Positions 10,234 through 19,001 of a stretch of DNA of 64,000 nucleotides are shown here, in pieces (position 1 is the stretch's first letter; each line of letters opens with the position of its first letter). The stretch lies in assembly GCA_902791215.1 (NCBI GenBank), contig CADAUZ010000011.1:1-64000 (forward strand), in the 5' to 3' direction. The stretch comes from Oscillospiraceae bacterium (GTDB lineage: Bacteria > Bacillota > Clostridia > Oscillospirales > Oscillospiraceae). Below the pieces are notes generated by a model. That model was not told the DNA's origin and did no database searches. It saw only the letters and a program-made list of their open reading frames with translations. The translations under genes were made by a program, and so were the position numbers.

Positions 10234-11563
10234 GCCGACGCTCCAGGGAGGAGAAGGAGGTATACTCGCCCAGCCAGTTGAGCTCCACCGTGCCGGTCTG
10301 GCCCTTGCGGTTTTTCAGCACAATGGCCTCGGCCAGGTTGGGGTTCTCGACCTCCTTGTTATAATACCCATCCCGGTAGAGTCCTATCACAACATCCGCG
10401 TCCTGCTCGATGGAGCCGGATTCGCGCAGGTCGGAGAGCATGGGGCGCTTGTCCTGTCTGGACTCGTTTGCACGGGAGAGCTGAGAGGCCGTGATGACGG
10501 GCACGTTCAGTTCCTTGGCCATGATCTTGAGCATGCGGCTGATGTCGCTGACGGCCTGGGTGCGGCTCTCGTTGGACCAGCTGTGGCCGCTGCCCGCCGA
10601 CTGCATCAGCTGCAGGTAGTCGATGACCACAAGGCCGAGGTTTGCGACCCTGCGGCACTGGGCGTTCATCTCCGAGACTGTGAGGGTGGGGTTATCGTCG
10701 ATGAGGATCTCGGTCATGCTCAGGGACTGGGCGGCGTCGGTGACGCTGCGCCACTGCTGCTCGGAGAGCTGGCCGGTGAGAAGATTCTGCAGCGGCACCA
10801 GCGAGGCGCGCGACAGAAGGCGCGTTGCCAGCTGCTCGCGGCTCATCTCCAGGGAGAAGATCGCCACCGTCTTGTGGAGCATCAGCCCAACATGCAGCGC
10901 CATGTTCAGCGCGATACTGGTCTTGCCCATGCCGGGTCGGCCCGCCACAAGGATCAGCTCCGAATCGTTCAGGCCGAGGATGGTCCGGTCCAGATCGGGA
11001 AAGCCCGTCGGCAGACCCGGGATGGCGTTTCCGGAGGAGGCCGCCTCGTTCATGTCGTCGAACACGTTCTGCACCACCGACGCCATGGGCATCAGCCCGC
11101 CGATGTTGCGGCCCTGGCGCAGGGCGTAGATCTTGCGCTCCGCCGCCTCGAGCATGGCCTCGGCCTCGCCGTTGCCCTCGTAGACCATGGTGTTGATCTC
11201 ATCCGCCGCCTCGCCCAGGCGCCGCAGCAGCGCCCGGTCGCGCACGATGGCGGCGTATTCCATGACGTTTGCCGCCGTGGGCGTGATGCGCATGAGCTCC
11301 GCCACGTATTCCTCGCAGGTGTCCGTGTACACCCCGCGCACCTTCATCTGTCCCAGCACGGTGACCGGGTCGATGACCATGCTGTAGGAGAACATGTGGT
11401 AGATGGTCTCGTAGATGTCGCGGTTGAGCTGGATATAAAATTCGTCCGGCTTCAGCTTCTCAAGGACCTCCGGGATGCACTTGGAGTCGATGAGCATGGA
11501 GCCGATGACCGCCTGCTCCGCCGGGGCGGAGTGGGGCACCTTTCTGCCCAGCAGTTCGTCCAT
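10220..11563 (-). CDS. dnaB: Replicative DNA helicase
   Basis: Hexameric 5'-3' helicase that opens the replication fork. The 447-residue protein has the N-terminal DnaB domain (MDELLGRKVPHSAPAEQAVIG) and a RecA-like C-terminal domain with Walker A GRPGMGKT, the DnaB signature SLEMSREQLATRLLSR and Walker B LVVIDYLQLM. The start at 11563 has GAGGT about 7 bases upstream; an in-frame upstream ATG would add only 8 residues. It lies between rplI and tilS in the conserved operon, separated from rplI by an R3 repeat. No intein is present in the P-loop, a common intein site. Confidence 0.97.
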   Translation of the reverse strand: MDELLGRKVPHSAPAEQAVIGSMLIDSKCIPEVLEKLKPDEFYIQLNRDIYETIYHMFSYSMVIDPVTVLGQMKVRGVYTDTCEEYVAELMRITPTAANVMEYAAIVRDRALLRRLGEAADEINTMVYEGNGEAEAMLEAAERKIYALRQGRNIGGLMPMASVVQNVFDDMNEAASSGNAIPGLPTGFPDLDRTILGLNDSELILVAGRPGMGKTSIALNMALHVGLMLHKTVAIFSLEMSREQLATRLLSRASLVPLQNLLTGQLSEQQWRSVTDAAQSLSMTEILIDDNPTLTVSEMNAQCRRVANLGLVVIDYLQLMQSAGSGHSWSNESRTQAVSDISRMLKIMAKELNVPVITASQLSRANESRQDKRPMLSDLRESGSIEQDADVVIGLYRDGYYNKEVENPNLAEAIVLKNRKGQTGTVELNWLGEYTSFSSLERRHEDD

Positions 11564-11601
11564 TTTGTTACCTCGCGGATGCTGCAATCGTTATTGCCTG
11601 T

Positions 11602-11745
11602 TTGCAGGACGTTACCTGCTTATTGCGCCCCCCGTTCTTTCTTTTCGGCTCTTGCCCGAAAAGAAAGAACGCGCCGCGCCCGGTGTAAGAAAGAAAAGGG
11701 CCGCCCGCAAGTGGTATACGGTCCTGCGCCACGGCGCCGCTGCCT
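11602..11745. repeat. R3 repeat element (copy 1)
   Basis: A roughly 140-base element with the inner palindrome CGTTCTTTCTTTTCGG / CCGAAAAGAAAGAACG and a conserved flank reading TGGTATACGGTCCTGCGCCA. A near-identical copy lies in the opposite orientation at 58290-58428. It separates rplI from dnaB. Confidence 0.85.
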
Positions 11746-11765
11746 GATCGTTTGACAAGCAGACC

Positions 11766-12221
11766 TCAAAAATACTTGTCTTCGATGACCAGCACATTGA
11801 CCGTGCCGCTGACCTCGTAGCCGAGCTTGGCCTTGACCTGGTAGCTGCCGAAGGTCTTGATGGGGTCGGTCTGGACGATCTTGTTCTTCTCGATCTCGAT
11901 GCCAAACTGCTCCTTGAGCGCGTCGCAGATCTCCTGCGAGGTGACCGCGCCGAAGAGCTTGCCCGCGCCGCCGGCCTTGGCCCGCACGACCACCTGCACA
12001 CCTTCGAGCTTCTTGGCGTTTTCCTCGGCCTCGGCCTTCTCGCGCGCGGCTTGCGCGGCCTTGGCCTTCTCCTTGAGCTTGAGGGCGTTGATGTTATCGG
12101 TGGTGGCCTCAGCGGCGAGGCCGCGGGGGATGAGGTAGTTTCTCGCGTAGCCGATGGAGACCTCCTTCAGCTCGCCCTTTTTGCCCTGACCCTTTACGTC
12201 GGTATTGAAGATAACTTTCAT
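11766..12221 (-). CDS. rplI: 50S ribosomal protein L9
   Basis: Binds 23S rRNA near the L1 stalk and helps maintain reading frame. It is 151 residues, with the N-terminal L9 motif [24 protein letters not shown], a long charged connecting helix (about 40-75) and a C-terminal domain. A strong AAAGGAG lies just before the ATG at 12221. It follows gdpP, as in Bacillus and many Clostridia. Confidence 0.98.
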   Translation of the reverse strand: MKVIFNTDVKGQGKKGELKEVSIGYARNYLIPRGLAAEATTDNINALKLKEKAKAAQAAREKAEAEENAKKLEGVQVVVRAKAGGAGKLFGAVTSQEICDALKEQFGIEIEKNKIVQTDPIKTFGSYQVKAKLGYEVSGTVNVLVIEDKYF

Positions 12222-12246
12222 TATGATAATCTCCTTTCATTTCATC

Positions 12247-12384
12247 AATTGCGAATGCGATTCGCAATTGAGATACTCGCGCTTATCGCATGCGGCGGAC
12301 CGTAACACGCCGCATTTGGTCGGCGCGAGGCCTCGCTTTACTCGGCTTAATGTGTTTTTGCCGAGGCAAAGCCCCGCCAAAAAC
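12247..12384. repeat. Intergenic palindromes between gdpP and rplI
   Basis: Two palindromes lie in this spacer: an 11-bp perfect inverted repeat with a 3-base loop (CAATTGCGAAT and ATTCGCAATTG, about 12247-12271), and an imperfect 14-bp stem (GTTTTTGCCGAGGC / GCCCCGCCAAAAAC, 12354-12384). The second could attenuate or process the gdpP-rplI transcript. That role is inferred. Confidence 0.55.
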
Positions 12385-12411
12385 GATTATACTTTTTTGA
12401 TAATAAATTGA

Positions 12412-14403
12412 CTAAGACAGATAGTCGTCTATCGCTTCTCTCACCTTCACGATCGCGTCCTCGCGGGGGATGTTGGGGAACTGCACCGCAGCGGCGCTGC
12501 GGTTGCCGCCGCCGCCCAGCTTTTCCATCAGGATCTGCACATTGATCTCCCCGATGGACCGCGCCGAGGCAAAGGAGCCGCCGGTGCCGTCGGGCGCCAC
12601 GACGATGGACGCGTCCACGCCGGAGATGTTCAAAAGCTCGTCGGCCGCCTTTGCGGCGACCACACGCTCCTGGGGCTCCGTGGGCGCTGCGACCGCGATG
12701 CCCTTGTAGATATCCGCCTGCTGCAGAATCTTGTACTTGGCCACGGTCTGGGCAAGGTCTGACTGGAACAGGCGCTTGACGGCGCTGGTGTCCGCCTTCT
12801 CGCTGCGCAGCCAGGAGGCCGCGTTGAAGGTGCGCTCGCCGGTGCGGAGGGTGAAGTTTTTGGTGTCGAGCACGATGCCCGCCAGCAGCGCCTCCGCCTC
12901 GCATGGCAGGATATGCTCCACATCCGGCAGCTCCTGCAGGATCTCCGCCACCAGCTCGCAGGCTGAGGAGGCGTAGGGCTCAATGTAGTTGAGCGCCGCG
13001 TTCTGGATAAAGGTTGCCGCCACGCGGTGGTGGTCAATGACCGCCACGCGCTCGCACTGGGTCAGCAGCGCCGGCACCTCCACCTGCTCGGGCCGGTTGG
13101 TATCCACCACGACCAGCAGCGTCCCCGGCTCGATTTTGGCGGGCAGATCCGCGGGGTCGAGGAAGGCATCCTTATATTCCTGCTCGCGCCGGAGCATGTC
13201 AGCCAGGGACTTTGCCGCCGAGCGCTGGATATCGGCCACGATCGCGGCCCGTACGCCGCGCTGCCTTGCGATGCTGTAAACGCCCACAGCCGCGCCGTAG
13301 CTGTCCATATCGCCGTTTCGGTGGCCCATGATGAGAAGGCCGGAGGCCTCCTGGATGAGGTTTGAGAAGGAGTTTGCCGTCACGCGGGAGCGCACCTTGG
13401 TACGTTTTTCCACCTCACCGCCGCGGCCGCCGTAGAATTCAAAGTCCACGCGGTTTTTGATGACGGTCTGGTCGCCGCCGCGGGAGAGGGCCAGCTCTAC
13501 CGCGTTGTCGGCCGCCTGGAGGGTATCGGGGAAATTCTCAGCCCCGGCGCCGAGTCCGATGGAGATGGTGGCGGCGATCCCGGCGGGGCTGACCACCTCG
13601 TGGATCTCCTCGGTGATTTTGAATTTTTCTTCCTTGAGCTTTTCCAGATGCTCCTGCTCCAGCAGCAGCAGATAGCGGTCGCGGTCGTAGCGGCGCAGGA
13701 AGCCCTTGAACTCCGCGCACCAGTGGTTGAGTCTGTCCTCGATGGCGTCGCGCAGATCGTTCTTGACGCGGTCTGGCTGGTTTTTCATCAGCTCATCCAC
13801 GTTGTCGATGATGATGATGCCGGCCACGGGGCGGCTGTTTTCGTACTTGATACGGATATCGTCGTAGTCGGTGACATCCACCCAGTAGGTGATGCCCATG
13901 AAGATATTGCCGGTGCTCTCCGTCTCCTGGTCGGAGTGGATGAGACTGCCATGCAGCTGGTACTTGCGCCCGCCGATCTCCAGCAGGGTCGGATAGGTGG
14001 TCTTGCCCTCCAGTATCCAGCTGCCGTTGAACTGCGGCACGAGCTGGGAGATGCTGGCGTCCAGGCGTGTGCCGGTCTCGCCGCACATCTGGAAGAACTG
14101 CTCGTTGCCCCAGACGATGCGGGAATCGGCCAGCTTGAAAATGGCGATGGGCAGCGGAAAATTGATGAGCGTGCTGCTCTTGGCGCTCTCCGCCTCGTAG
14201 ATGCGCGATTCCACAAAGTCCCGCAGACGCTTTTCCCGTTTGCGCCACTGGATCACATCCACGATCAGCAGCAGCATCAGCGCCGCGCCGGCGCCCAGCG
14301 CGAAGGGAAATTGCTGGTAATAAATGGCGGCCGCCGCGAAAAGCAGCAGCAGAATATATGACAGCAGGTCGGGCTCGACCAGCTCGCGCAGCGTCTTATT
14401 CAA
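12412..14403 (-). CDS. gdpP: Cyclic-di-AMP phosphodiesterase GdpP (DHH family)
   Basis: Hydrolyses c-di-AMP to pApA at the membrane and so tunes potassium and osmolyte homeostasis. The 663 residues have two N-terminal membrane helices (about 14-53), a PAS-like domain (about 85-150), a degenerate GGDEF domain (about 175-305) and a DHH/DHHA1 unit (about 340-660). The DHH residues are visible in GHRNGDMDSYGAA, VVVDTNRPEQ and VIDHHR. The start is a TTG at 14403 preceded by an AGGGGGTG site; no ATG fits. It heads the operon with rplI and dnaB and has a good promoter upstream. Confidence 0.96.
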   Translation of the reverse strand: MNKTLRELVEPDLLSYILLLLFAAAAIYYQQFPFALGAGAALMLLLIVDVIQWRKREKRLRDFVESRIYEAESAKSSTLINFPLPIAIFKLADSRIVWGNEQFFQMCGETGTRLDASISQLVPQFNGSWILEGKTTYPTLLEIGGRKYQLHGSLIHSDQETESTGNIFMGITYWVDVTDYDDIRIKYENSRPVAGIIIIDNVDELMKNQPDRVKNDLRDAIEDRLNHWCAEFKGFLRRYDRDRYLLLLEQEHLEKLKEEKFKITEEIHEVVSPAGIAATISIGLGAGAENFPDTLQAADNAVELALSRGGDQTVIKNRVDFEFYGGRGGEVEKRTKVRSRVTANSFSNLIQEASGLLIMGHRNGDMDSYGAAVGVYSIARQRGVRAAIVADIQRSAAKSLADMLRREQEYKDAFLDPADLPAKIEPGTLLVVVDTNRPEQVEVPALLTQCERVAVIDHHRVAATFIQNAALNYIEPYASSACELVAEILQELPDVEHILPCEAEALLAGIVLDTKNFTLRTGERTFNAASWLRSEKADTSAVKRLFQSDLAQTVAKYKILQQADIYKGIAVAAPTEPQERVVAAKAADELLNISGVDASIVVAPDGTGGSFASARSIGEINVQILMEKLGGGGNRSAAAVQFPNIPREDAIVKVREAIDDYLS

Positions 14404-14459
14404 GCGGGCACCCCCTTTTCGGCGCAGTCAAAACACAGTACTCCACAATACGATGTATC

Positions 14460-14488
14460 ATTATACCAAATTTCCCGCCTGTTTACAA
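14460..14488 (-). promoter_or_regulatory. Sigma-A promoter for the gdpP operon
   Basis: On the minus strand TTGTAA (14488-14483), a 17-base spacer and TATAAT (14465-14460) lie about 55 bases before the gdpP TTG start. Confidence 0.75.
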
Positions 14489-14548
14489 TCATAAAATGCG
14501 CGCCGTGCGCAATAATACACTCAGGATGTTGACACGGGAGGAAGATTT

Positions 14549-15568
14549 ATGAAGGCAGTGATCCTTGCGGGCGGGCTTGGGACGCGGCTGCGCCCGGTGA
14601 CGGGGGAGCATCCGAAGCCCATGGTGCCGCTTCTGGGCAGACCGGTGATGGAGCATATTGTGGAGCTGCTGCGTCAAAACGGCTACACACACATCTGCGC
14701 GGCGCTGCACTATCGGGCCGGAGAGATCATGGCCCACTTCGGCGACGGGCGCAAATTCGGCGTGGAGCTGGAATACCGCATCGAGACGGAGAATCTCGGC
14801 ACGGCGGGCAGCGTGAAAAACTGCCGGGATTTTTATAAGGACGAGGACTTTCTGGTGATCTCCGGGGACGCGGCCTGCGACTACGATCTGGGGCTTCTGA
14901 TGCAGGTACACAAGGAGCGCGGCGCGGCGGCGACCCTGGCGCTGTCGGCGGAGAAGATCCCGCTTCGCTACGGCCTTGCGGTGACGGACAGCGAGGGGCA
15001 CATCCGCAGCTTCATCGAAAAGCCGTCGTGGCCGCGGGTGGTGACGGATCTTGTGAACACGGGCATCTACGTACTCTCCCCCGCCGCCATGGAGCGGGTG
15101 CCGGATGGCCCCTTTGACTTCGGGCGCGACCTGTTCCCGAAGCTTCTCAAAGAGGGTGCGGCGCTCTACGGCCAGGTGATGGGCGGCTACTGGCGGGACA
15201 TCGGCACGCCGCAGGACTACTACCGCTGCTGTGCCGACGCCCTGGACGGCAAGCTGCGTCTGACCCCGGGCGCGGCGTTTCAGCTCACCGGCCACCCCGA
15301 GCCCGCGGATGAAGGCGAGGAGGGCTATGTGCTCAGCTGTGACTGTGAGGACCGGGCGCGGCTGATGGGGACGCTGTCGGAGCTGATGCTGGACCTGGGC
15401 GCAAGCTTTGACGACGGCATCCGTCTGAGCGGCAAAGACTTTGAGCTGCACATCAGCCCCAGCGCAGTCCGCTCGGCGGTGCGCATCGCGGTCCGGGCCG
15501 AGGACGCGGAACTCGCCCGTGCGCTGTGCCTCTCGGCAAAGGACGTGGCCGAAAAGCTGGGGATGTGA
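14549..15568 (+). CDS. Sugar-phosphate nucleotidyltransferase with a phosphomannomutase-like C-terminal tail
   Basis: Residues 1-230 form a nucleotidyltransferase of the mannose-1-phosphate guanylyltransferase type, with MKAVILAGGLGTRLRPVTG and the lysine motif EHPKPMVPLLGRPVMEH, then GDAACDYDL (metal Asp) and IEKP further on. It should activate a hexose-1-phosphate to an NDP-sugar in the cytosol. Residues about 250-339 (CEDRARLMGTLSEL, DDGIRLSGKDFELHISPSA, then RIAVRAEDAELARALC) resemble domain IV of phosphomannomutase/phosphoglucomutase. Whole fusions of the two enzymes exist in Firmicutes, but here the left-handed helix and mutase domains I-III are absent, so this may be an internally deleted relic or a regulatory cap. 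RBS GGGAGG precedes the ATG. It is a single gene, ended by the copy-A terminator. Confidence 0.85.
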   Translation: MKAVILAGGLGTRLRPVTGEHPKPMVPLLGRPVMEHIVELLRQNGYTHICAALHYRAGEIMAHFGDGRKFGVELEYRIETENLGTAGSVKNCRDFYKDEDFLVISGDAACDYDLGLLMQVHKERGAAATLALSAEKIPLRYGLAVTDSEGHIRSFIEKPSWPRVVTDLVNTGIYVLSPAAMERVPDGPFDFGRDLFPKLLKEGAALYGQVMGGYWRDIGTPQDYYRCCADALDGKLRLTPGAAFQLTGHPEPADEGEEGYVLSCDCEDRARLMGTLSELMLDLGASFDDGIRLSGKDFELHISPSAVRSAVRIAVRAEDAELARALCLSAKDVAEKLGM

Positions 15569-15600
15569 CAGGCATAAATAAATCGCATCAAATGGTGCAA

Positions 15601-15727
15601 AAAAATCCCGAAAGGCGGACCTTTCGGGATTTTTTTGATTCAATTGGTGTACAACTCAGGCCTTGCGGACCTTGTCGATGTGACGGGTGAGGTCGATCAT
15701 CTCGTTGGAGAAGCCTCACTGGTTGTC
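15601..15727. repeat. Copy A of the gap 3' end plus terminator
   Basis: About 125 bases nearly match 17635-17760. Both hold the hairpin (AATCCCGAAAG / CTTTCGGGATT) and the last roughly 23 codons of gap, with only scattered changes. The similarity ends near 15727 (GGTTGTC). It forms one edge of the AT-richer islets and supplies a terminator for the nucleotidyltransferase at 14549. Confidence 0.9.
15655..15727 (-). pseudogene. Fragment of gap (C-terminal codons only)
   Basis: The minus-strand bases encode a close match to the last roughly 23 residues of the glyceraldehyde-3-phosphate dehydrogenase at 17688. There is no start and nothing upstream of the fragment belongs to gap. It is the remnant left by duplication of the insertion site. 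Confidence 0.85.
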
Positions 15728-16004
15728 ACACGTAATAACTAATCTTTCCAAAATACGATGACCATTTTTCCTCAATCGTCTTATGCCTGGCTTCAGCGAT
15801 CATCATGATTCTCCGAAGTTTTTCTTCTGGAATTCTGGATTTGTTATGGCAGAGAAGGCAATGCCCGGTAGAGGTCAGCCAAACCTTCGTGCTGTTGGCA
15901 GACGGCACGCCGTCTGTAATGTGAAAATGAATCGGCTCAAGCGGGTCTCCCTCTTGCGTCCAAAGGAAAACAAGATATCCAGATACCTTAAAAATCTGAG
16001 GCAC
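15726..16004 (-). CDS. DUF4160-family small protein
   Basis: A 92-residue protein starting MPQIFKVSGYLVFLWTQEGD and containing PIHFHI, the pattern of DUF4160, a small family often found in two-gene units with another short protein and suspected of toxin-antitoxin-like behaviour. It also has a CLLCHNK segment. It overlaps the upstream gene at 15988 by 17 bases, so the two are co-translated. The pair is AT-richer than the chromosome around it and sits between gap 3'-end copies A and C, so it was probably acquired. The function is unknown and the family assignment rests on motif memory. Confidence 0.75.
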   Translation of the reverse strand: MPQIFKVSGYLVFLWTQEGDPLEPIHFHITDGVPSANSTKVWLTSTGHCLLCHNKSRIPEEKLRRIMMIAEARHKTIEEKWSSYFGKISYYV

Positions 16005-16257
16005 TGTCGAAGCCTCCCTTTTGCGCCAAATCCATGATTATATGTGCGAGGGAGTGGACAAACTCATCAAAGAAAGCAAGTTCTTCGTCGGAGAAGCCGT
16101 CGTTATTCTTCCACTCGTACCGTGGAAGCCAGCATTCGACAGAGTGAAAACCGAGTATAACAGGTTTTTCAATAAAAACCTTGACAGAACCGTCCTCCTT
16201 CATTTCCGAATGGACGATCTCCGTGCCGTCGTCCAGTGTCATAAATGGATAGACCAT
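15988..16257 (-). CDS. Small protein of unknown function, partner of the DUF4160 gene
   Basis: An 89-residue acidic protein starting MVYPFMTLDDGTEIVHSEMK, which looks like a small beta-rich domain (EIVHSEMKEDGSVKVFIEKP) followed by a helical tail. I do not recognise a named family with certainty. The ATG has GGAGG about 8 bases upstream. It is the first gene of a two-gene unit and its stop lies inside the DUF4160 gene. By analogy with DUF4160/DUF2442 pairs it may be the antitoxin or regulator, but nothing in the sequence proves this. Confidence 0.75.
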   Translation of the reverse strand: MVYPFMTLDDGTEIVHSEMKEDGSVKVFIEKPVILGFHSVECWLPRYEWKNNDGFSDEELAFFDEFVHSLAHIIMDLAQKGGFDSASDF

Positions 16258-16580
16258 AGCATTTCCCTCCTTACATATCCGTTCTGCTTTTCTGCTTGTT
16301 ATTTTACCGCATTATAGCGGCGAGAGCAAGTGAAAATGCGAGATTAAGAAAATCTCTAAGGGATGAAATGAACCTTTCGGTTTTTTGAATCAATTGCTGT
16401 ATGAACCCGCCCCTGCGGACGGAATCATTTTGCCGAACTTGCGAGGCTGTGCGGGATTAGCCGGACAACGGCATATAAGTATATTGGGCTACTGGAACAG
16501 TAAAATACCGCAATTCTTTATTGAACCCTGCTCTTTCTGATGTTATAATAATTTTACACATTCTGTGCGGGGAGGATACT
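16258..16580. repeat. Gene-free spacer with a decayed copy C of the gap 3' end
   Basis: This 323-base AT-rich spacer holds, at about 16371-16420, a degraded match to copies A and B: CCTTTCGG, a T run, GAATCAATTGCTGTA and CCTGCGGAC occur in the same order. The left part is the upstream region of the DUF4160 pair and the right part holds the promoter of the gene at 16581. I see no RNA gene. Confidence 0.5.
16521..16549 (+). promoter_or_regulatory. Sigma-A promoter for the gene at 16581
   Basis: TTGAAC (16521-16526), a 17-base spacer and TATAAT (16544-16549) lie 31 bases upstream of the ATG at 16581. Confidence 0.75.
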
Positions 16581-17441
16581 ATGAAAGGTAAAAATAATAT
16601 TATTGAAAAGGGTGCTTTTTTAGATATGGCACGGAAGAACAACCTTACACCTATTGAGGTTGTTCCTGATGTGAAATTATCAGTTCAATTGACCTGTAAT
16701 GAAGAGGCATTCCTAAAACTTGCGGCGGCAAAATCTTCCGAAGTGTTTTACTTTTTTGAGTATCCCGAAGACTATGAAGTCCTTATTACGGGAGATACCT
16801 TTGACTTTGCGAATGATAGGATACAAGAGATGATTGAGTATCTTGATATTTCCGAAGACTTTCTATGGGACCTTGACAGGGAAATATACCCCGATATGGA
16901 GGACGATGAAGATGACGAATATGAAGACGATGGAACATTAGAGCCCTATAAGCCCACTTCTCTTGAAGAAAAGTTAAAAAATGAAATTTTAGTATATAAT
17001 GCTCAGGTAAACAAAGAAAATCTTACTATTCCTCGCCGGTTTATGGCGTTTTATGTTGATTGCGGCTGCTTCATTGGTGTGTATAAGAATAAGGAGACTG
17101 AAACTTGGTCCATTGCGGAGGAAAAGTTATACTCAATATTGAGTGTTCATAAAGATTTAGTAGAACAGAATAAAGAGTCTGCGGAGAACAAAAAAACTGA
17201 CATTAGAGAAAGACTTAAAAAGCATCTAAAAAATGATGCTCAATTCAAAATTTCAACGAACAAGGCTTTGAGGAAAGAATATGCTGACTCACTCTGGAAG
17301 AACAAAGAATTTGCGTGGATAAAAGAGGGGTTTAGCAAAGGATACGGCGACTACCCGGCAAATGAATACTATAATTTCATTGAACGAGTCTACAATGAGA
17401 TAAAGTATTTTAGGACCTCATCAATCGTCTACCAGAAATAG
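16581..17441 (+). CDS. Hypothetical protein in an AT-rich islet
   Basis: A 286-residue soluble protein of no family I recognise. It starts MKGKNNIIEKGAFLDMARKN; GGGGAGGA precedes the ATG, which is preferred over an in-frame upstream ATG that overlaps the promoter. A very acidic stretch lies at about 110-130 (DMEDDEDDEYEDDG). The middle is mixed alpha/beta, and the C-terminal third is lysine-rich and helical. There is no signal peptide or membrane helix. Base composition is far more AT-rich than the flanking chromosome, so recent acquisition is likely. It has its own promoter and a downstream hairpin, and lies between copies C and B of the gap 3' end. Confidence 0.85.
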   Translation: MKGKNNIIEKGAFLDMARKNNLTPIEVVPDVKLSVQLTCNEEAFLKLAAAKSSEVFYFFEYPEDYEVLITGDTFDFANDRIQEMIEYLDISEDFLWDLDREIYPDMEDDEDDEYEDDGTLEPYKPTSLEEKLKNEILVYNAQVNKENLTIPRRFMAFYVDCGCFIGVYKNKETETWSIAEEKLYSILSVHKDLVEQNKESAENKKTDIRERLKKHLKNDAQFKISTNKALRKEYADSLWKNKEFAWIKEGFSKGYGDYPANEYYNFIERVYNEIKYFRTSSIVYQK

Positions 17442-17465
17442 TAGTTTATAAAATAAAGGAAATAT

Positions 17466-17493
17466 GATGGAGAGATGTAAAAGTCTCTCCATC
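17466..17493 (+). terminator. Hairpin after the islet gene
   Basis: A 10-bp perfect stem (GATGGAGAGA / TCTCTCCATC) with an 8-base loop lies 25 bases after the stop at 17441. Only a weak T tract follows, so termination efficiency is uncertain. Confidence 0.6.
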
Positions 17494-17632
17494 TCACTTT
17501 ATGTTGCTAAATGATACCATCCCGCCCTTTTGTTTTTGCTGTCGGTGTGCTACATTACAGGCGGGGTGATGATGCTACCACGGCGGGGTTTTCGTACCAG
17601 ACCACCGCTTCTGCGAAAATCGTACAAGGAAT

Positions 17633-18803
<1,171 letters not shown>

Positions 18804-18809
18804 TTACTC

Positions 18810-18839
18810 ATAATAACATATACTATTCTCAAAAATCAA
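18810..18839 (-). promoter_or_regulatory. Putative sigma-A promoter for gap
   Basis: On the minus strand TTGATT (18839-18834), an 18-base spacer and TATTAT (18815-18810). It leaves a leader of roughly 85 bases before the gap ATG. Confidence 0.55.
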
Positions 18840-19001
18840 GTTTAACTGCAAGGGAATTTGGTTCGGAACGTGACAAAGTTTTGCCGCAATCGCCCGATTA
18901 TTTCGTGTAAGTATTGTTCATTTTGTATATATCTGCTATAATTACCCAAATCCGGGGTATTTTTGCCGGGTTCATATCTTGCTGTTATGGGAGGACGCCG
19001 T

